Assembly: GCF_035013165.1 (NCBI RefSeq)
Contig: NZ_JAYGJQ010000002.1
Coordinates: 62,001 to 126,000, forward strand
Direction: 5' to 3'
Length of the DNA: 64,000 bases
Source: Bacteriovorax sp. PP10
GTDB taxonomy: Bacteria > Bdellovibrionota > Bacteriovoracia > Bacteriovoracales > Bacteriovoracaceae
Positions 9,201 to 16,833 of the stretch are shown here, piece after piece. The notes beneath the pieces are model-generated. The model was not told where the DNA came from, did no database searches, and worked only from the letters and a program-made list of their open reading frames with translations. Made by a program: the position numbers and the translations under genes. How positions within the stretch are numbered: the stretch's first letter is position 1; each line of letters starts with the position of its first letter.

Positions 9201-10085
9201 ATGAGCGATTGGTACCAAATAGAAAGTAATTCATTAATTGTCCAAGTCACAAGCAAGGGTGCTGAAATGAAGCGCCTTTTTTCGAAAGAGTGGCATCGTG
9301 AGCTCTTATGGCTTGGTAATGAAAAAGTGTGGAATCGCTCTGCCCCAGTATTATTTCCGATTGTGGGAAGACTCAAAGATGATGAGTACAACTTAAAAGG
9401 CAAAAATTACAAGATGTCGCAACATGGCTTCGCTCGTGATTTTGAGTTTAAGTGCACAGAATGTGGTACATCGGAAGTTGAGTTTTTGCTTGAGGCAACC
9501 CAGGAGAGTTTTAACTTCTGGCCGTTTTGTTTTGAGCTTAGAGTTCGATACAAGATCCAGGACAGTAAGGTTGTCGTTTCTTATTTTGTTAAGAATGTTG
9601 ATCGTCAGGATATTTATTTTTCTATTGGTGCTCATCCGGGATTTGAAACCAAAGATATTGCAAACTATGAAGTTAGATTTGAAATACCTGAGAAAGAGTA
9701 CTTTCAGCTTAATAATGGATTAGTTGATTGGAACACACCTCATGAGTTTAAAGAGCAAAAACTTAGCGTGACTAAGAATTTGTTTAAAGACGATGCTCTG
9801 ATTTTTAAAAAATTGAAATCAAAATATATAGATTTAGTTGATACTAAAAGACGTGAAGTTATTCGAGTTCATGCCAATACTCCTTATTGGGGGATTTGGG
9901 CAAAAGCTGATGTTCCATTTGTTTGTATTGAGCCTTGGTATGGGGTTGGAGACGGGATGGAGCATGATAAGAATTTTGAAAATAAGAATGGGATAGTGAC
10001 TTTGGGGGAAGGAGAAATTTTTGGTTTTTCTTACACTTTAGAGATGAGATTACTTCCGACTGAAATGGAAGAGAAGAAGAAATGA
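9201..10085 (+). CDS. Aldose 1-epimerase (LacX/galactose mutarotase-like) family protein
   Basis: The 294-residue product has the mutarotase beta-sandwich signatures: FPIVGRLKDDEY, the QHGFARDFEF motif with a catalytic-type His (about 73), the IGAHPGF motif with the second His, and CIEPWYGVGD near the C-terminus with the acidic residue. These proteins interconvert alpha and beta anomers of sugars; the LacX branch has an uncertain substrate. The stop TGA lies in the string AAATGAG. This is also the start context of the UPF0489 gene 730 bp further on, suggesting the two genes were once overlapping neighbours. Confidence 0.85.
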   Translation: MSDWYQIESNSLIVQVTSKGAEMKRLFSKEWHRELLWLGNEKVWNRSAPVLFPIVGRLKDDEYNLKGKNYKMSQHGFARDFEFKCTECGTSEVEFLLEATQESFNFWPFCFELRVRYKIQDSKVVVSYFVKNVDRQDIYFSIGAHPGFETKDIANYEVRFEIPEKEYFQLNNGLVDWNTPHEFKEQKLSVTKNLFKDDALIFKKLKSKYIDLVDTKRREVIRVHANTPYWGIWAKADVPFVCIEPWYGVGDGMEHDKNFENKNGIVTLGEGEIFGFSYTLEMRLLPTEMEEKKK

Positions 10086-10086
10086 G
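10069..10086. repeat. 18-bp direct repeat, left copy
   Basis: AAGAGAAGAAGAAATGAG is identical to positions 10799-10816. The left copy spans the last codons and stop of the mutarotase gene; the right copy spans the ribosome site and ATG of the UPF0489 gene. The DUF4160/DUF2442 module lies between them. The purine-rich composition lowers the weight of the match a little. Confidence 0.75.
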
Positions 10087-10088
10087 AG

Positions 10089-10346
10089 TTACGCCGATAT
10101 TTTTCCAGAATAGAGATCTTCTATTGGAAAAAGAAGATCAAAGTCTCCCCAAAGTAAGTCATGATCTTTAATCTTGAAAGCTTTGAATTTTTCTAAAATT
10201 AGATAATCTCTAATTTGTGGATTAGTTGAAGATTTTAAGAAGTCATAAAAATCTACATTGACCTCTTTTCCGTCTTGGAAAGTAATAAGTAATTCGTAGT
10301 TTTTAATGTATATAGCAGATTTAATTTTTAGAATTTTCTTGCTCAT
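10089..10346 (-). CDS. DUF2442 protein, antitoxin-like partner of DUF4160
   Basis: The 85-residue protein matches DUF2442: an N-terminal beta-rich half (YELLITFQDGKEVNVDFYDFL) and a C-terminal part with the typical DHDLLWGDFDLLFPIEDLY. Its ATG overlaps the stop of the DUF4160 gene by four bases, so translation is coupled. DUF4160 and DUF2442 genes are often adjacent and have been proposed as a toxin-antitoxin-like pair. Which partner is toxic here is not shown by the sequence. The gene ends 4 bases from the mutarotase stop on the opposite strand. Confidence 0.8.
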   Translation of the reverse strand: MSKKILKIKSAIYIKNYELLITFQDGKEVNVDFYDFLKSSTNPQIRDYLILEKFKAFKIKDHDLLWGDFDLLFPIEDLYSGKISA

Positions 10347-10645
10347 AATTTTCCAGTAATTTTTTTTGATACAATTTTTTTATGTAATACAAAATAATTA
10401 ATCCAACTTTGTACAATCTCATCGGCCAAAGCAGAAGTTAGTCTAATAAATTTTTCTTTATTTTTGGGACTTAAAGGTTTTTTACCAGAAACTTCTTTAT
10501 ATCTTACTCTTGTTACATTACCAAATTCTACAAAAATTTCTATTTTCCCCTCTGTCTGACCTTGTCTTGCATGAACATGAATTGGTTCATGCTCATTAGA
10601 GTAAAAAAATATAGTAAGACCCATGTATTCATAAAGTTTAGGCAT
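10343..10645 (-). CDS. DUF4160 protein, putative toxin of a TA-like pair
   Basis: The 100-residue protein matches DUF4160: MPKLYEYMGLTIFFYSNEHEPIHVHARQG shows the conserved E/D-H-P-x-H-x-H pattern. The start at 10645 is chosen because AGGAG precedes it at proper spacing; an upstream in-frame ATG at 10672 would add nine residues without a ribosome site. The HxH cluster could bind metal. The gene overlaps the DUF2442 gene and the pair is bounded by 18-bp direct repeats. The toxin role is inference from the known co-occurrence of the two families. Confidence 0.8.
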   Translation of the reverse strand: MPKLYEYMGLTIFFYSNEHEPIHVHARQGQTEGKIEIFVEFGNVTRVRYKEVSGKKPLSPKNKEKFIRLTSALADEIVQSWINYFVLHKKIVSKKITGKL

Positions 10646-10670
10646 ATCATCTCCTAATAACGAGATATGC
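10642..10670 (-). promoter_or_regulatory. Inverted repeat around the DUF4160 ribosome site
   Basis: GCATATC and GATATGC, 15 bases apart, flank the AGGAG site and include the ATG. In the mRNA, GCAUAUC would pair with GAUAUGC; alternatively AUCUC would pair with GAGAU, covering the Shine-Dalgarno. It could be an operator or an RNA switch that limits translation. Confidence 0.4.
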
Positions 10671-10766
10671 AAAACTGATTAGAATAATGTATTAGAGATA
10701 ATTGAAATTACTAAGATGTTTAGGATATCGAACACAAATTTGTAATTTACTTTTAAATTTCTGAGT

Positions 10767-10795
10767 TAATATATAAATAACTAGTTAATTATACT
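10767..10795 (+). promoter_or_regulatory. Promoter candidate for the UPF0489 gene
   Basis: TTAATA (10767-10772) and TATACT (10790-10795) are 17 bases apart, ahead of the AGAAGAAG ribosome site. The -35 box is weak. The promoter lies inside the segment bounded by the 18-bp repeats, so it may have arrived with it. Confidence 0.35.
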
Positions 10796-10798
10796 TAA

Positions 10799-10816
10799 AA
10801 GAGAAGAAGAAATGAG
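10799..10816. repeat. 18-bp direct repeat, right copy
   Basis: This is the second exact copy of AAGAGAAGAAGAAATGAG, here supplying the ribosome site and ATG of the UPF0489 gene. See the left copy at 10069-10086. Confidence 0.75.
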
Positions 10817-11492
10817 TTTTTTAATTCCGCTTGTTCATCGTGGCGATTCAGCTTCATCTAAAGACAATGTTCTTTGGAATGAAGGGAAAGTTTATGTGAT
10901 GGACAATCATAGACTGGCGCTTTGGTGCTGGTTTCAGAAGATCGATAAAACTAAAAGATACAATTTAATTCACATTGATGCTCATCCGGATATGAGCGAG
11001 TCGGCACTTAAGTATTTTAAGCATGATTTGTTTGCAATGAGTTTACAGGAATATCGTGAAGCCTGGCAGAGTGATATTAATATGCCGCTGTTTAGGTGGG
11101 ATAATTATATAGAAGTGTTTTTGAGAAAGTATCCAGAATTGGTGGGGAAGACTGTGTCGGCCACGCATCATTTGGGGTCTTCGAAAGAATTGTCGGAAGA
11201 GATTAGGGCCTATGATTTGGTGAAGTATCTTGGAGGAGTTTTTTCGGGTTCGATGTATGTTAATGAGTTGCCTTGGATTGTGAACTTGGATCTGGATTAC
11301 TTTTTTTCGGCGGCGCCGGAGAAGTTAGAGTTGTTTAGTGAAGAGTTTGTGGAGAGTGTAGCGGCCGCGATTAAGCTTGGGATGGAGAGTGGGATGGTTG
11401 AGGTTCTAACTATTTCGCTTAGTCCGGAATGTTGTGGGTCTTGGGAGAAAGCAGAGAAAATGCTTTCTAAATTTGGAGTGAGTTTTAATTAA
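10812..11492 (+). CDS. UPF0489 family protein
   Basis: The 226-residue product matches UPF0489 (the C5orf22-like family). Visible motifs are the early MDNHRLALWCW, HIDAHPDM (about 56-63) with an arginase-like His-x-Asp-x-His arrangement, NLDLDYFF with a second acidic pair, and SPECCGSW near the C-terminus. These Asp and His residues suggest a metal-dependent hydrolase related to arginases and deacetylases, but the family has no established reaction. It follows the right 18-bp repeat. If the intervening segment is an insertion, the gene was formerly coupled to the mutarotase gene. Confidence 0.8.
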   Translation: MSFLIPLVHRGDSASSKDNVLWNEGKVYVMDNHRLALWCWFQKIDKTKRYNLIHIDAHPDMSESALKYFKHDLFAMSLQEYREAWQSDINMPLFRWDNYIEVFLRKYPELVGKTVSATHHLGSSKELSEEIRAYDLVKYLGGVFSGSMYVNELPWIVNLDLDYFFSAAPEKLELFSEEFVESVAAAIKLGMESGMVEVLTISLSPECCGSWEKAEKMLSKFGVSFN

Positions 11493-11527
11493 AAAATACT
11501 TACGTTCATGTGTATGAACGTAAGTAT
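11491..11527 (-). terminator. Rho-independent terminator, minus strand
   Basis: A perfect 13-bp inverted repeat (arms 11496-11508 and 11515-11527, six-base loop) is followed on the minus strand by a run of six T. It ends the small Met-rich protein gene. Its arms reach to the stop of the convergent UPF0489 gene. Confidence 0.85.
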
Positions 11528-11534
11528 GTCGATG

Positions 11535-11801
11535 CTATTTTCTGTGCTTCATCATTTTGTCATGTTTCATCATTTTACAACCTTCAGCTCCCATCATGCT
11601 TTTGCAGTTTTCTTTCATTTCAGAGTGGCAAGCTGCGACGGTTTTGTCTGATTTTAGACAAGTGGCCATGTTTTCGTGAATGGTTGCCATGTTCACTCGT
11701 TGTTCTGGTGTCATTTCCATTGGCATCATTTTGTTGGATTGTTTTGTGGCTGCGTAGAGTGAGTTTGTGGCGAGTAGCAGAAAGATTAGTGTGAATTTCA
11801 T
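11535..11801 (-). CDS. Small secreted Met/His/Cys-rich protein
   Basis: The 88-residue protein has a signal peptide (MKFTLIFLLLATNSLYA), so it is exported. The mature part is rich in Met, Lys, His and Cys: clusters such as NKMMPMEM, CHSEMKENC and HDKMMKH, and four Cys. This pattern resembles periplasmic metal (copper) binding proteins, but no known family is recognised. The start at 11801 is preferred over the in-frame 11843 because AAGGAG precedes it and it begins a clean signal peptide. It is a single gene with its own terminator. Confidence 0.7.
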   Translation of the reverse strand: MKFTLIFLLLATNSLYAATKQSNKMMPMEMTPEQRVNMATIHENMATCLKSDKTVAACHSEMKENCKSMMGAEGCKMMKHDKMMKHRK

Positions 11802-11946
11802 TTTTGACTCCTTAGTTTTTAACGTTGGAGTTTTAGTGAGCAAGCTTGGTGCCGAGGGAATGTTTGGAATTTGCGGGGAGAATTGCCTAGGGATAGAAAT
11901 TGATGAGTCAATTCATCCTTAAAGTTAAGAAGAGCTTAAGTTCGAA

Positions 11947-12327
11947 TTAACCAAATTTTACATCTTCAAGTTCAAAAAACTTTTGAGCATTTGCATGAAA
12001 ATTATCCGAAGCCTTTTTATTTTTTGAAGCAATGAGAAGAATTTCCAGATAGCTTAGCAGCTTATCTAGAGTGACTTTTTCGATATGGCCGTTAAGTATT
12101 CTGCTTAAGTTTCCAGGGTCAACTTCTAAAAGATTAGACATGTCTTCAAGAGAGAGCCCTTTAATTACCTTAAATTCAACAATTTTTTGTGAAATTTTAA
12201 ACTTCCAATGTAACAGAGGAGAAGCATCTTTAGAAAGAGGTTTAATTTTGCGAATTTGTCCTTTTGCTTTTTTCTTTTCAATTTTTAACATCATTTGAAT
12301 GATTTGTTCTTGTGATGGGTATGTCAT
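11947..12327 (-). CDS. XRE/HTH-type antitoxin-like protein (module copy 1)
   Basis: The 126-residue product has a central helix-turn-helix (about 57-95; SLEDMSNLLEVDPGNLSRILNG) followed by a helix pattern (VTLDKLLSYLEILLIA) like the HTH_37/HigA-type antitoxins. It lies 8 bases behind the putative toxin gene and shares its promoter. The protein at 55243-55512 is its paralogue: both have D-x-x-x-L-S-R-x in the recognition helix, then a Leu-rich helix. The long, charged N-terminus (about 40 residues) is present only in this copy. It probably represses its own operon through the 16-bp palindrome at 12709-12724. Confidence 0.75.
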   Translation of the reverse strand: MTYPSQEQIIQMMLKIEKKKAKGQIRKIKPLSKDASPLLHWKFKISQKIVEFKVIKGLSLEDMSNLLEVDPGNLSRILNGHIEKVTLDKLLSYLEILLIASKNKKASDNFHANAQKFFELEDVKFG

Positions 12328-12335
12328 ATGGATTC

Positions 12336-12680
12336 CTAGTTTTTAATCTTATATAAAGTAATTATACCTGCAGTTCGGGGATCATTTCTATCGATACAAA
12401 ATGCGATCAAGTATGACTTTTTCATATACTCAATTTCTTCAGCAAAATATAAATAGTTATCTTGCTTTCCAACTGGCTCTAAAAAGCAATCATTAAGTAA
12501 ACTAAAAATATGGGCCACTTCAATTTCATTAAAGGCTGACCTGGTCTTTTTTTTGTAAGATTTCGTTTCTTTGTCATAACCATAGTTAATATGATTAAGG
12601 TCTATTTCAAGAGTTGATATCGTAGTAATTCCTAGTGATACAGGTGAAATCTTAACAACACTTAGGTTCGTGGGCTTCAT
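12336..12680 (-). CDS. Putative toxin of an unnamed two-gene module (copy 1)
   Basis: The 114-residue protein has no family I recognise. It is homologous to the product at 54899-55234: both share a motif (EIDLNHI / EVDLDHI) near residue 25, a central Glu-rich helix, and the C-terminal signature FCIDRNDPRTAGIITLYKI versus FCICTDRPHAIGILTLHRI. Both are followed by an XRE-type gene. The start at 12680 is chosen because AGGAT precedes it and the N-terminal length then matches the paralogue; an in-frame start at 12704 would extend upstream. Toxin-first order with an HTH partner is HigBA-like, but no RelE-type catalytic set is evident. Confidence 0.65.
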   Translation of the reverse strand: MKPTNLSVVKISPVSLGITTISTLEIDLNHINYGYDKETKSYKKKTRSAFNEIEVAHIFSLLNDCFLEPVGKQDNYLYFAEEIEYMKKSYLIAFCIDRNDPRTAGIITLYKIKN

Positions 12681-12695
12681 GACGATCCTTGTTTT

Positions 12696-12724
12696 ATAAT
12701 ACAATTATTTGTAAAATTTTACAA
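12696..12724 (-). promoter_or_regulatory. Promoter with overlapping 16-bp palindromic operator (module copy 1)
   Basis: On the minus strand, -35 TTGTAA (12724-12719) and -10 TATTAT (12701-12696) are separated by 17 bases. A perfect palindrome, TTGTAAAATTTTACAA (12709-12724), covers the -35 box and half the spacer, the usual place for an autorepressor to block RNA polymerase. The toxin-like ATG follows 15 bases after the -10 box. Confidence 0.65.
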
Positions 12725-12919
12725 GATAGCTCTTGCTGAAGTTTAGATTCAAGGATGGAAGGCGACGGAAAGTGAGTAAGGTATTGGAATTAAAGTTGTT
12801 TTTGAGTTTTGGCGTCAATAATTAATATGTGAGGACTCATTTATTGAATCAGCAATCTACTAAAGGGGGCTTAGGAATTATTCTAAAGAACTGCTGGCAC
12901 GTTTTACGTTTTAGCAGAA

Positions 12920-13750
12920 TTATTTTCTAAGTAATTTTTGAAAAAATGTTTTTTTAGGTTTTGATTCTAAAAGCTTTTTCCATGCATTGATGTCAATTGA
13001 AGCAATGGCCTCATCAATAGAATGCATTTGTTTTAGAGTTTTAGTGAAGAAGTTGTTGATTGCTTGGAGTAGTTCTTCTTTGTTACCCCAGTAATGAGCA
13101 AACCACTGATCGGCCGGTTTTAGTTTTCCAGTTGAGGCCAGTGCTTGAGAAAGACTGAATTGTTCAATAAGCCATTTCGTTACATCGGCTTCACACATTC
13201 CATCAGTTGATTGAAGTGCTTTTTGTAATAATTCAATCTTGCTTTTTTCATCAAGGGCCACAATTCCAGCATTCCACATGGCAGATTCTTTTTGCACAAG
13301 CATGCCGCCGAACTCTTTGTTCTTGGTTTGTTTCCACATTAAACATTTATGTTTTGCTTTATCTTCTGAAAGGAGACTTTCCTTTACGTGCATGAAGCAT
13401 GTGCCTTTATCGAGCTCTTCAACCATGGGGGCCAAATCAGCTTTAGCAAATGTATCACCGTCTAAATAAACGAGATGCCCTGGATCGTTTTGAGCACTAT
13501 CTAGCATCGCCATGATTTTGATTCGCCACAAAAAATCATGAGGACCTTTCCAGTCTTGCATTCTTTCTTTACCGAGAGGACGTAGTTCAACTATTGATGA
13601 GAGAAAATTATAGTATTCGGGCTTATCAGTGTAGATGAGAAAACGCGAATTTGCGGGCGCATATTTTCTTAAAGATAATAGTGAAAAATTAGTCATTGAG
13701 TGATTATTGAGATTATCGCCAAAGGAAAAGAATAAATATGTCGTTTGCAT
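12920..13750 (-). CDS. Glycosyltransferase-like protein (GT8/DxD type)
   Basis: The 276-residue protein begins like a nucleotide-diphospho-sugar transferase (YLFFSFGDNLNNHSMTNFSLLSLRKYAP) and has a DxD motif in VYLDGDTFAKAD (about 93-104), which would bind a metal-nucleotide-sugar. MWNAGIVAL is the typical downstream motif of GT8-like enzymes. No transmembrane segment is seen. It is transcribed away from the polysaccharide locus whose left edge it marks. AAGGATCG precedes the ATG as ribosome site. Donor and acceptor sugars are unknown. Confidence 0.7.
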   Translation of the reverse strand: MQTTYLFFSFGDNLNNHSMTNFSLLSLRKYAPANSRFLIYTDKPEYYNFLSSIVELRPLGKERMQDWKGPHDFLWRIKIMAMLDSAQNDPGHLVYLDGDTFAKADLAPMVEELDKGTCFMHVKESLLSEDKAKHKCLMWKQTKNKEFGGMLVQKESAMWNAGIVALDEKSKIELLQKALQSTDGMCEADVTKWLIEQFSLSQALASTGKLKPADQWFAHYWGNKEELLQAINNFFTKTLKQMHSIDEAIASIDINAWKKLLESKPKKTFFQKLLRK

Positions 13751-13884
13751 GGCGATCCTTCAAAATAATTAAGTATTTGATTAGTATATTGCTTCTAAGG
13801 GAGTTTTTCAAAAAGATAGTTACTCTACCAATAAGCTTTTAGAGTGGAATACTGCTTAAGCATATTGAATTATACATTATTTTC

Positions 13885-13913
13885 ATGGCATTTCATGATC
13901 CTTCTTCTATAAT
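13885..13913 (+). promoter_or_regulatory. Promoter of the dTDP-sugar operon
   Basis: A consensus -10 box TATAAT (13908-13913) lies 17 bases after ATGGCA (13885-13890; 4 of 6 to the -35 consensus). It gives a start near 13920, just upstream of the rfbB ATG. Confidence 0.55.
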
Positions 13914-13943
13914 TATTTTTTATTCTAACAACTGAGAATATGT

Positions 13944-14945
13944 ATGAGCATTATTATTACTGGCGGAGCAGGGTTTATTGGGTCAAACTTCGTTAGGCTT
14001 TGGTTATCTAAGGGACTTAATGAAACAATTGTTAACCTTGATAAATTAACTTATGCCGGTTCATTGGAAAATCTTAAAGATTTACCGAACTCTGATCAAT
14101 ACGTTTTTGTAAAAGGTGATATTGGTGATGAAAAATTATTCAATCAACTTTTAAATGAATATAAACCACGTGCAATATTAAATTTTGCAGCCGAGTCTCA
14201 TGTTGACCGTTCAATTGATGGGCCAGCTGAGTTTATTAAAACGAATATTAATGGGACATTTAATCTTCTGGAATGTGCACGTAAGTATTACAGCACTCTA
14301 GATAATAATTTGAAAAAAACGTTCCGTTTTTTACATGTCTCAACAGACGAAGTTTACGGATCATTGGAATTGAATGACCCAGCTTTTACAGAAAATCATC
14401 CTTATCAGCCAAATAGTCCTTACTCTGCAAGCAAAGCGAGCTCAGATCATTTGGTACGTGCTTATCAGCATACTTTTGGTTTACCGACACTAACTACAAA
14501 TTGTTCTAATAATTATGGGCCTTTTCAAAATACAGAAAAATTGATTCCTCTGGTGATTCATAATGCTTTAAAAGAAATCGCCCTTCCTATCTATGGAGAT
14601 GGGAAAAATATTCGCGATTGGCTGTATGTTACAGATCATTGCGAGGCAATTATGACTGTTCTCGAAACAGGAAGAGTGGGAGAGACATATAATGTTGGTG
14701 GGAATACTGAAAAAACTAATTTAGATGTAGTGACAACAATTTGTGAAACTCTCGACCAAGTGAAACCAAGAACTACGGGGAAACCGTATAAAGATTTAAT
14801 AACTTTTGTTAAAGATCGTCCAGGACATGACAAAAGATACGCTATCAATGCGAATAAAATTAGTAGCGAATTAGGTTTTTCACCGAAAGAAAATTTTTCT
14901 TCTGGGATAAAAAAGACTATTGAATTTTATTTGAAAGATCTATGA
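13944..14945 (+). CDS. rfbB: dTDP-glucose 4,6-dehydratase
   Basis: The 333-residue product is an extended SDR with the NAD-binding TGGAGFIGSNF at the N-terminus and Y160-x3-K164 (YSASK). The family motifs STDEVYGS, NFAAESHVDRS and RPGHDKRYAI identify RmlB/RfbB, which makes dTDP-4-keto-6-deoxyglucose. Length is usual. Its stop overlaps the start of the next gene (ATGA), and rfbA follows, so three genes are coupled. No rmlC gene lies in this operon. Confidence 0.95.
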   Translation: MSIIITGGAGFIGSNFVRLWLSKGLNETIVNLDKLTYAGSLENLKDLPNSDQYVFVKGDIGDEKLFNQLLNEYKPRAILNFAAESHVDRSIDGPAEFIKTNINGTFNLLECARKYYSTLDNNLKKTFRFLHVSTDEVYGSLELNDPAFTENHPYQPNSPYSASKASSDHLVRAYQHTFGLPTLTTNCSNNYGPFQNTEKLIPLVIHNALKEIALPIYGDGKNIRDWLYVTDHCEAIMTVLETGRVGETYNVGGNTEKTNLDVVTTICETLDQVKPRTTGKPYKDLITFVKDRPGHDKRYAINANKISSELGFSPKENFSSGIKKTIEFYLKDL

Positions 14946-15871
14946 TTTCACAAATGAAGATTGGTATTACTGGTGGACTCGGATTAGTGGGGAAAGCGCT
15001 TCGAGGTAGTCTGTCTGGTCCTGTCTCTTTACTGGTAAGACGGGTACCAGAAGAACAATTAAATTCAAATGAAGAATGCATTGTTGGTAATTTTTCTGAT
15101 CCAGTAATCACGGATATCTTTCTTTCAAATATAAGTGTTCTTGTTCATGCTGCAACAGGAGTTGGTCCGAGATCTGAATTTAATGATCAATTTATTAGAG
15201 ATGATTTAGTTGGAACTTTAAATTTAGCGAAAGCATTTTTTAGAAAAAATCCGGATGGTCACTTTATTTATCTTAGTACTTCGGGAGGATTATATAACCT
15301 TGAAGATCCGAGCGTTAAAACAGAAGATAGTGAGATTGTACCAAAGAGCTTGTATGGAGCGATCAAATTAATTATTGAGGATTCGTTAGAGCAAATATGT
15401 AGCAACAATGGCATGGTTACTATTGTAAGAGCAGCTGCAATTTATGGAGATTCATTTAAAAAGAATCAAGATGTAGGATTAATTGATAAGCTTTTAAAAT
15501 CAACATTGAAAGAGTCAACAAATAGTTTAGTTCCGATTTTTGATAAGTTAGAATCGGCGAGAGACTATCTTCATGTTGATGATTTGGCGAAAGCAATAAA
15601 AGTATTGATTAATAGAAATTCTGAATCTCGCTTTGAAATTTATAATGTTGGAACAGGAAAAGAAACATCTATTGATGAAGTTATTAAGACAATAAATTCT
15701 CTAGGTGAAGAAAAGGTTCGAGTAGAGATTCTGCCAACACCTAACAACAGAACATCACTCATTGTGAATTCAAATAAAATTTTTAATGATGTAGGATGGA
15801 AATCAGAAATTTCATTGAGAGATGGAATATTAAAAATGTATCAGGATTTAAAAAACAAGGATTTGGTATGA
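14942..15871 (+). CDS. NAD-dependent epimerase/reductase, likely acting on a dTDP-4-keto sugar
   Basis: The 309-residue extended SDR has GITGGLGLVGKAL at the N-terminus and Y-x3-K in SLYGAIK, with DYLHVDDLAKA typical of the fold. It sits between rfbB and rfbA with ATGA overlaps on both sides. It is therefore probably the enzyme that reduces or epimerises dTDP-4-keto-6-deoxyglucose. Because no rmlC accompanies it, direct 4-keto reduction (for example to dTDP-fucose) is more likely than L-rhamnose synthesis. Translation could also start at the Met at codon 5, giving MKIGITGG. The specific product is inference. Confidence 0.75.
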   Translation: MISQMKIGITGGLGLVGKALRGSLSGPVSLLVRRVPEEQLNSNEECIVGNFSDPVITDIFLSNISVLVHAATGVGPRSEFNDQFIRDDLVGTLNLAKAFFRKNPDGHFIYLSTSGGLYNLEDPSVKTEDSEIVPKSLYGAIKLIIEDSLEQICSNNGMVTIVRAAAIYGDSFKKNQDVGLIDKLLKSTLKESTNSLVPIFDKLESARDYLHVDDLAKAIKVLINRNSESRFEIYNVGTGKETSIDEVIKTINSLGEEKVRVEILPTPNNRTSLIVNSNKIFNDVGWKSEISLRDGILKMYQDLKNKDLV

Positions 15872-16761
15872 AAGGTATTATTTTAGCAGGTGGTTCTGGA
15901 ACTCGTTTATATCCAATGACGAAAGTAATGACGAAGCAGCTTCAGCCAGTTTATGACAAACCTATGATTTATTATCCTCTTAGTTTTCTTATGCTTGGTG
16001 GAATTAAAGATATTCTTCTTATTACAACTCCACATGATCTACCTCACTTTCAAGAGCTATTGGGAGATGGATCTCAATTCGGGATTAAATTAAATTATAA
16101 AATTCAAGATAAGCCTAATGGTCTTCCACAGGCCTTTATTTTAGGTGAAGAGTTTATTGCAGGAGAAGATGTCTGTCTGATTCTTGGAGATAATTTATTT
16201 TACGGAGACATTAGATTTTTCAAGAGCGCGATAGCTGCTCATAAGGAAAAGAATGACGGAATTTCAGGGCGAGTATTCGCTTACAGTGTAGCCGATCCAA
16301 GAGCTTATGGGGTTGTTGAATTTGATAAAAAAACAAAAATGGTTAAGAGTATTGAAGAAAAGCCAGCTGAGCCGAAATCAAATTATGCTATTCCGGGACT
16401 ATATATTTTTGACTCGACTGCTGCTGCGAGGGCCAAGTCACTAACGCCGTCACCACGAGGTGAAACGGAAATTGTAGACTTGATTTTATCTTATAAAAAA
16501 GAATCAAAGTTAGGAGTGGAGATTATTACGAGAGGAGTTGCATGGCTTGATACAGGAACACCACGCTCACTTTTGGAGGCTTCTTCTTATATTGGTGCCA
16601 TTGAAGAGAGACAAGGGTTGAAGGTTGCGTGTTTGGAAGAGGTGGCCTTTAGGATGGGGTTCATTGATACAGAAGGGTTACAAAAATGTATCGCGGCTTT
16701 ACCTAAGTCAATCTATAGGGCTTACTTAGAAAGATTTTTAAAAGAGATACTAGAAGAGTAA
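15868..16761 (+). CDS. rfbA: Glucose-1-phosphate thymidylyltransferase
   Basis: The 297-residue product is RmlA/RfbA: MKGIILAGGSGTRLYP at the N-terminus, KQLQPVYDKPMIYYPLS, LGDNLFYGD and WLDTGTPRSLLEA. It makes dTDP-glucose from glucose-1-phosphate and dTTP, the substrate of RfbB. The start at 15868 is chosen because the family begins exactly MKGIILAGG and the ATG overlaps the preceding stop (ATGA). An open frame extends 24 codons further upstream within the preceding gene. It is the last gene of the coupled dTDP-sugar trio. Confidence 0.96.
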   Translation: MKGIILAGGSGTRLYPMTKVMTKQLQPVYDKPMIYYPLSFLMLGGIKDILLITTPHDLPHFQELLGDGSQFGIKLNYKIQDKPNGLPQAFILGEEFIAGEDVCLILGDNLFYGDIRFFKSAIAAHKEKNDGISGRVFAYSVADPRAYGVVEFDKKTKMVKSIEEKPAEPKSNYAIPGLYIFDSTAAARAKSLTPSPRGETEIVDLILSYKKESKLGVEIITRGVAWLDTGTPRSLLEASSYIGAIEERQGLKVACLEEVAFRMGFIDTEGLQKCIAALPKSIYRAYLERFLKEILEE

Positions 16762-16833
16762 ACTGAACATAAAAATGCTCGGATAAACTTAATATTGTTA
16801 GACATAGATAAGAGAGTTTTTTAGAATCGGAAA

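Noticed and set aside
12891-12900. CTGCTGGCAC near the left TA-like module, a 10-base match to the inverted form of the repeat family.
   Set aside because: Neighbouring bases do not match, and a 10-base match is not rare enough in 64 kb on two strands.
12884-12919. CTGCT...AGCAG hairpin as a terminator for the GT8-like gene.
   Set aside because: The stem is only five bases with a long loop, and no T-run follows on the minus strand.
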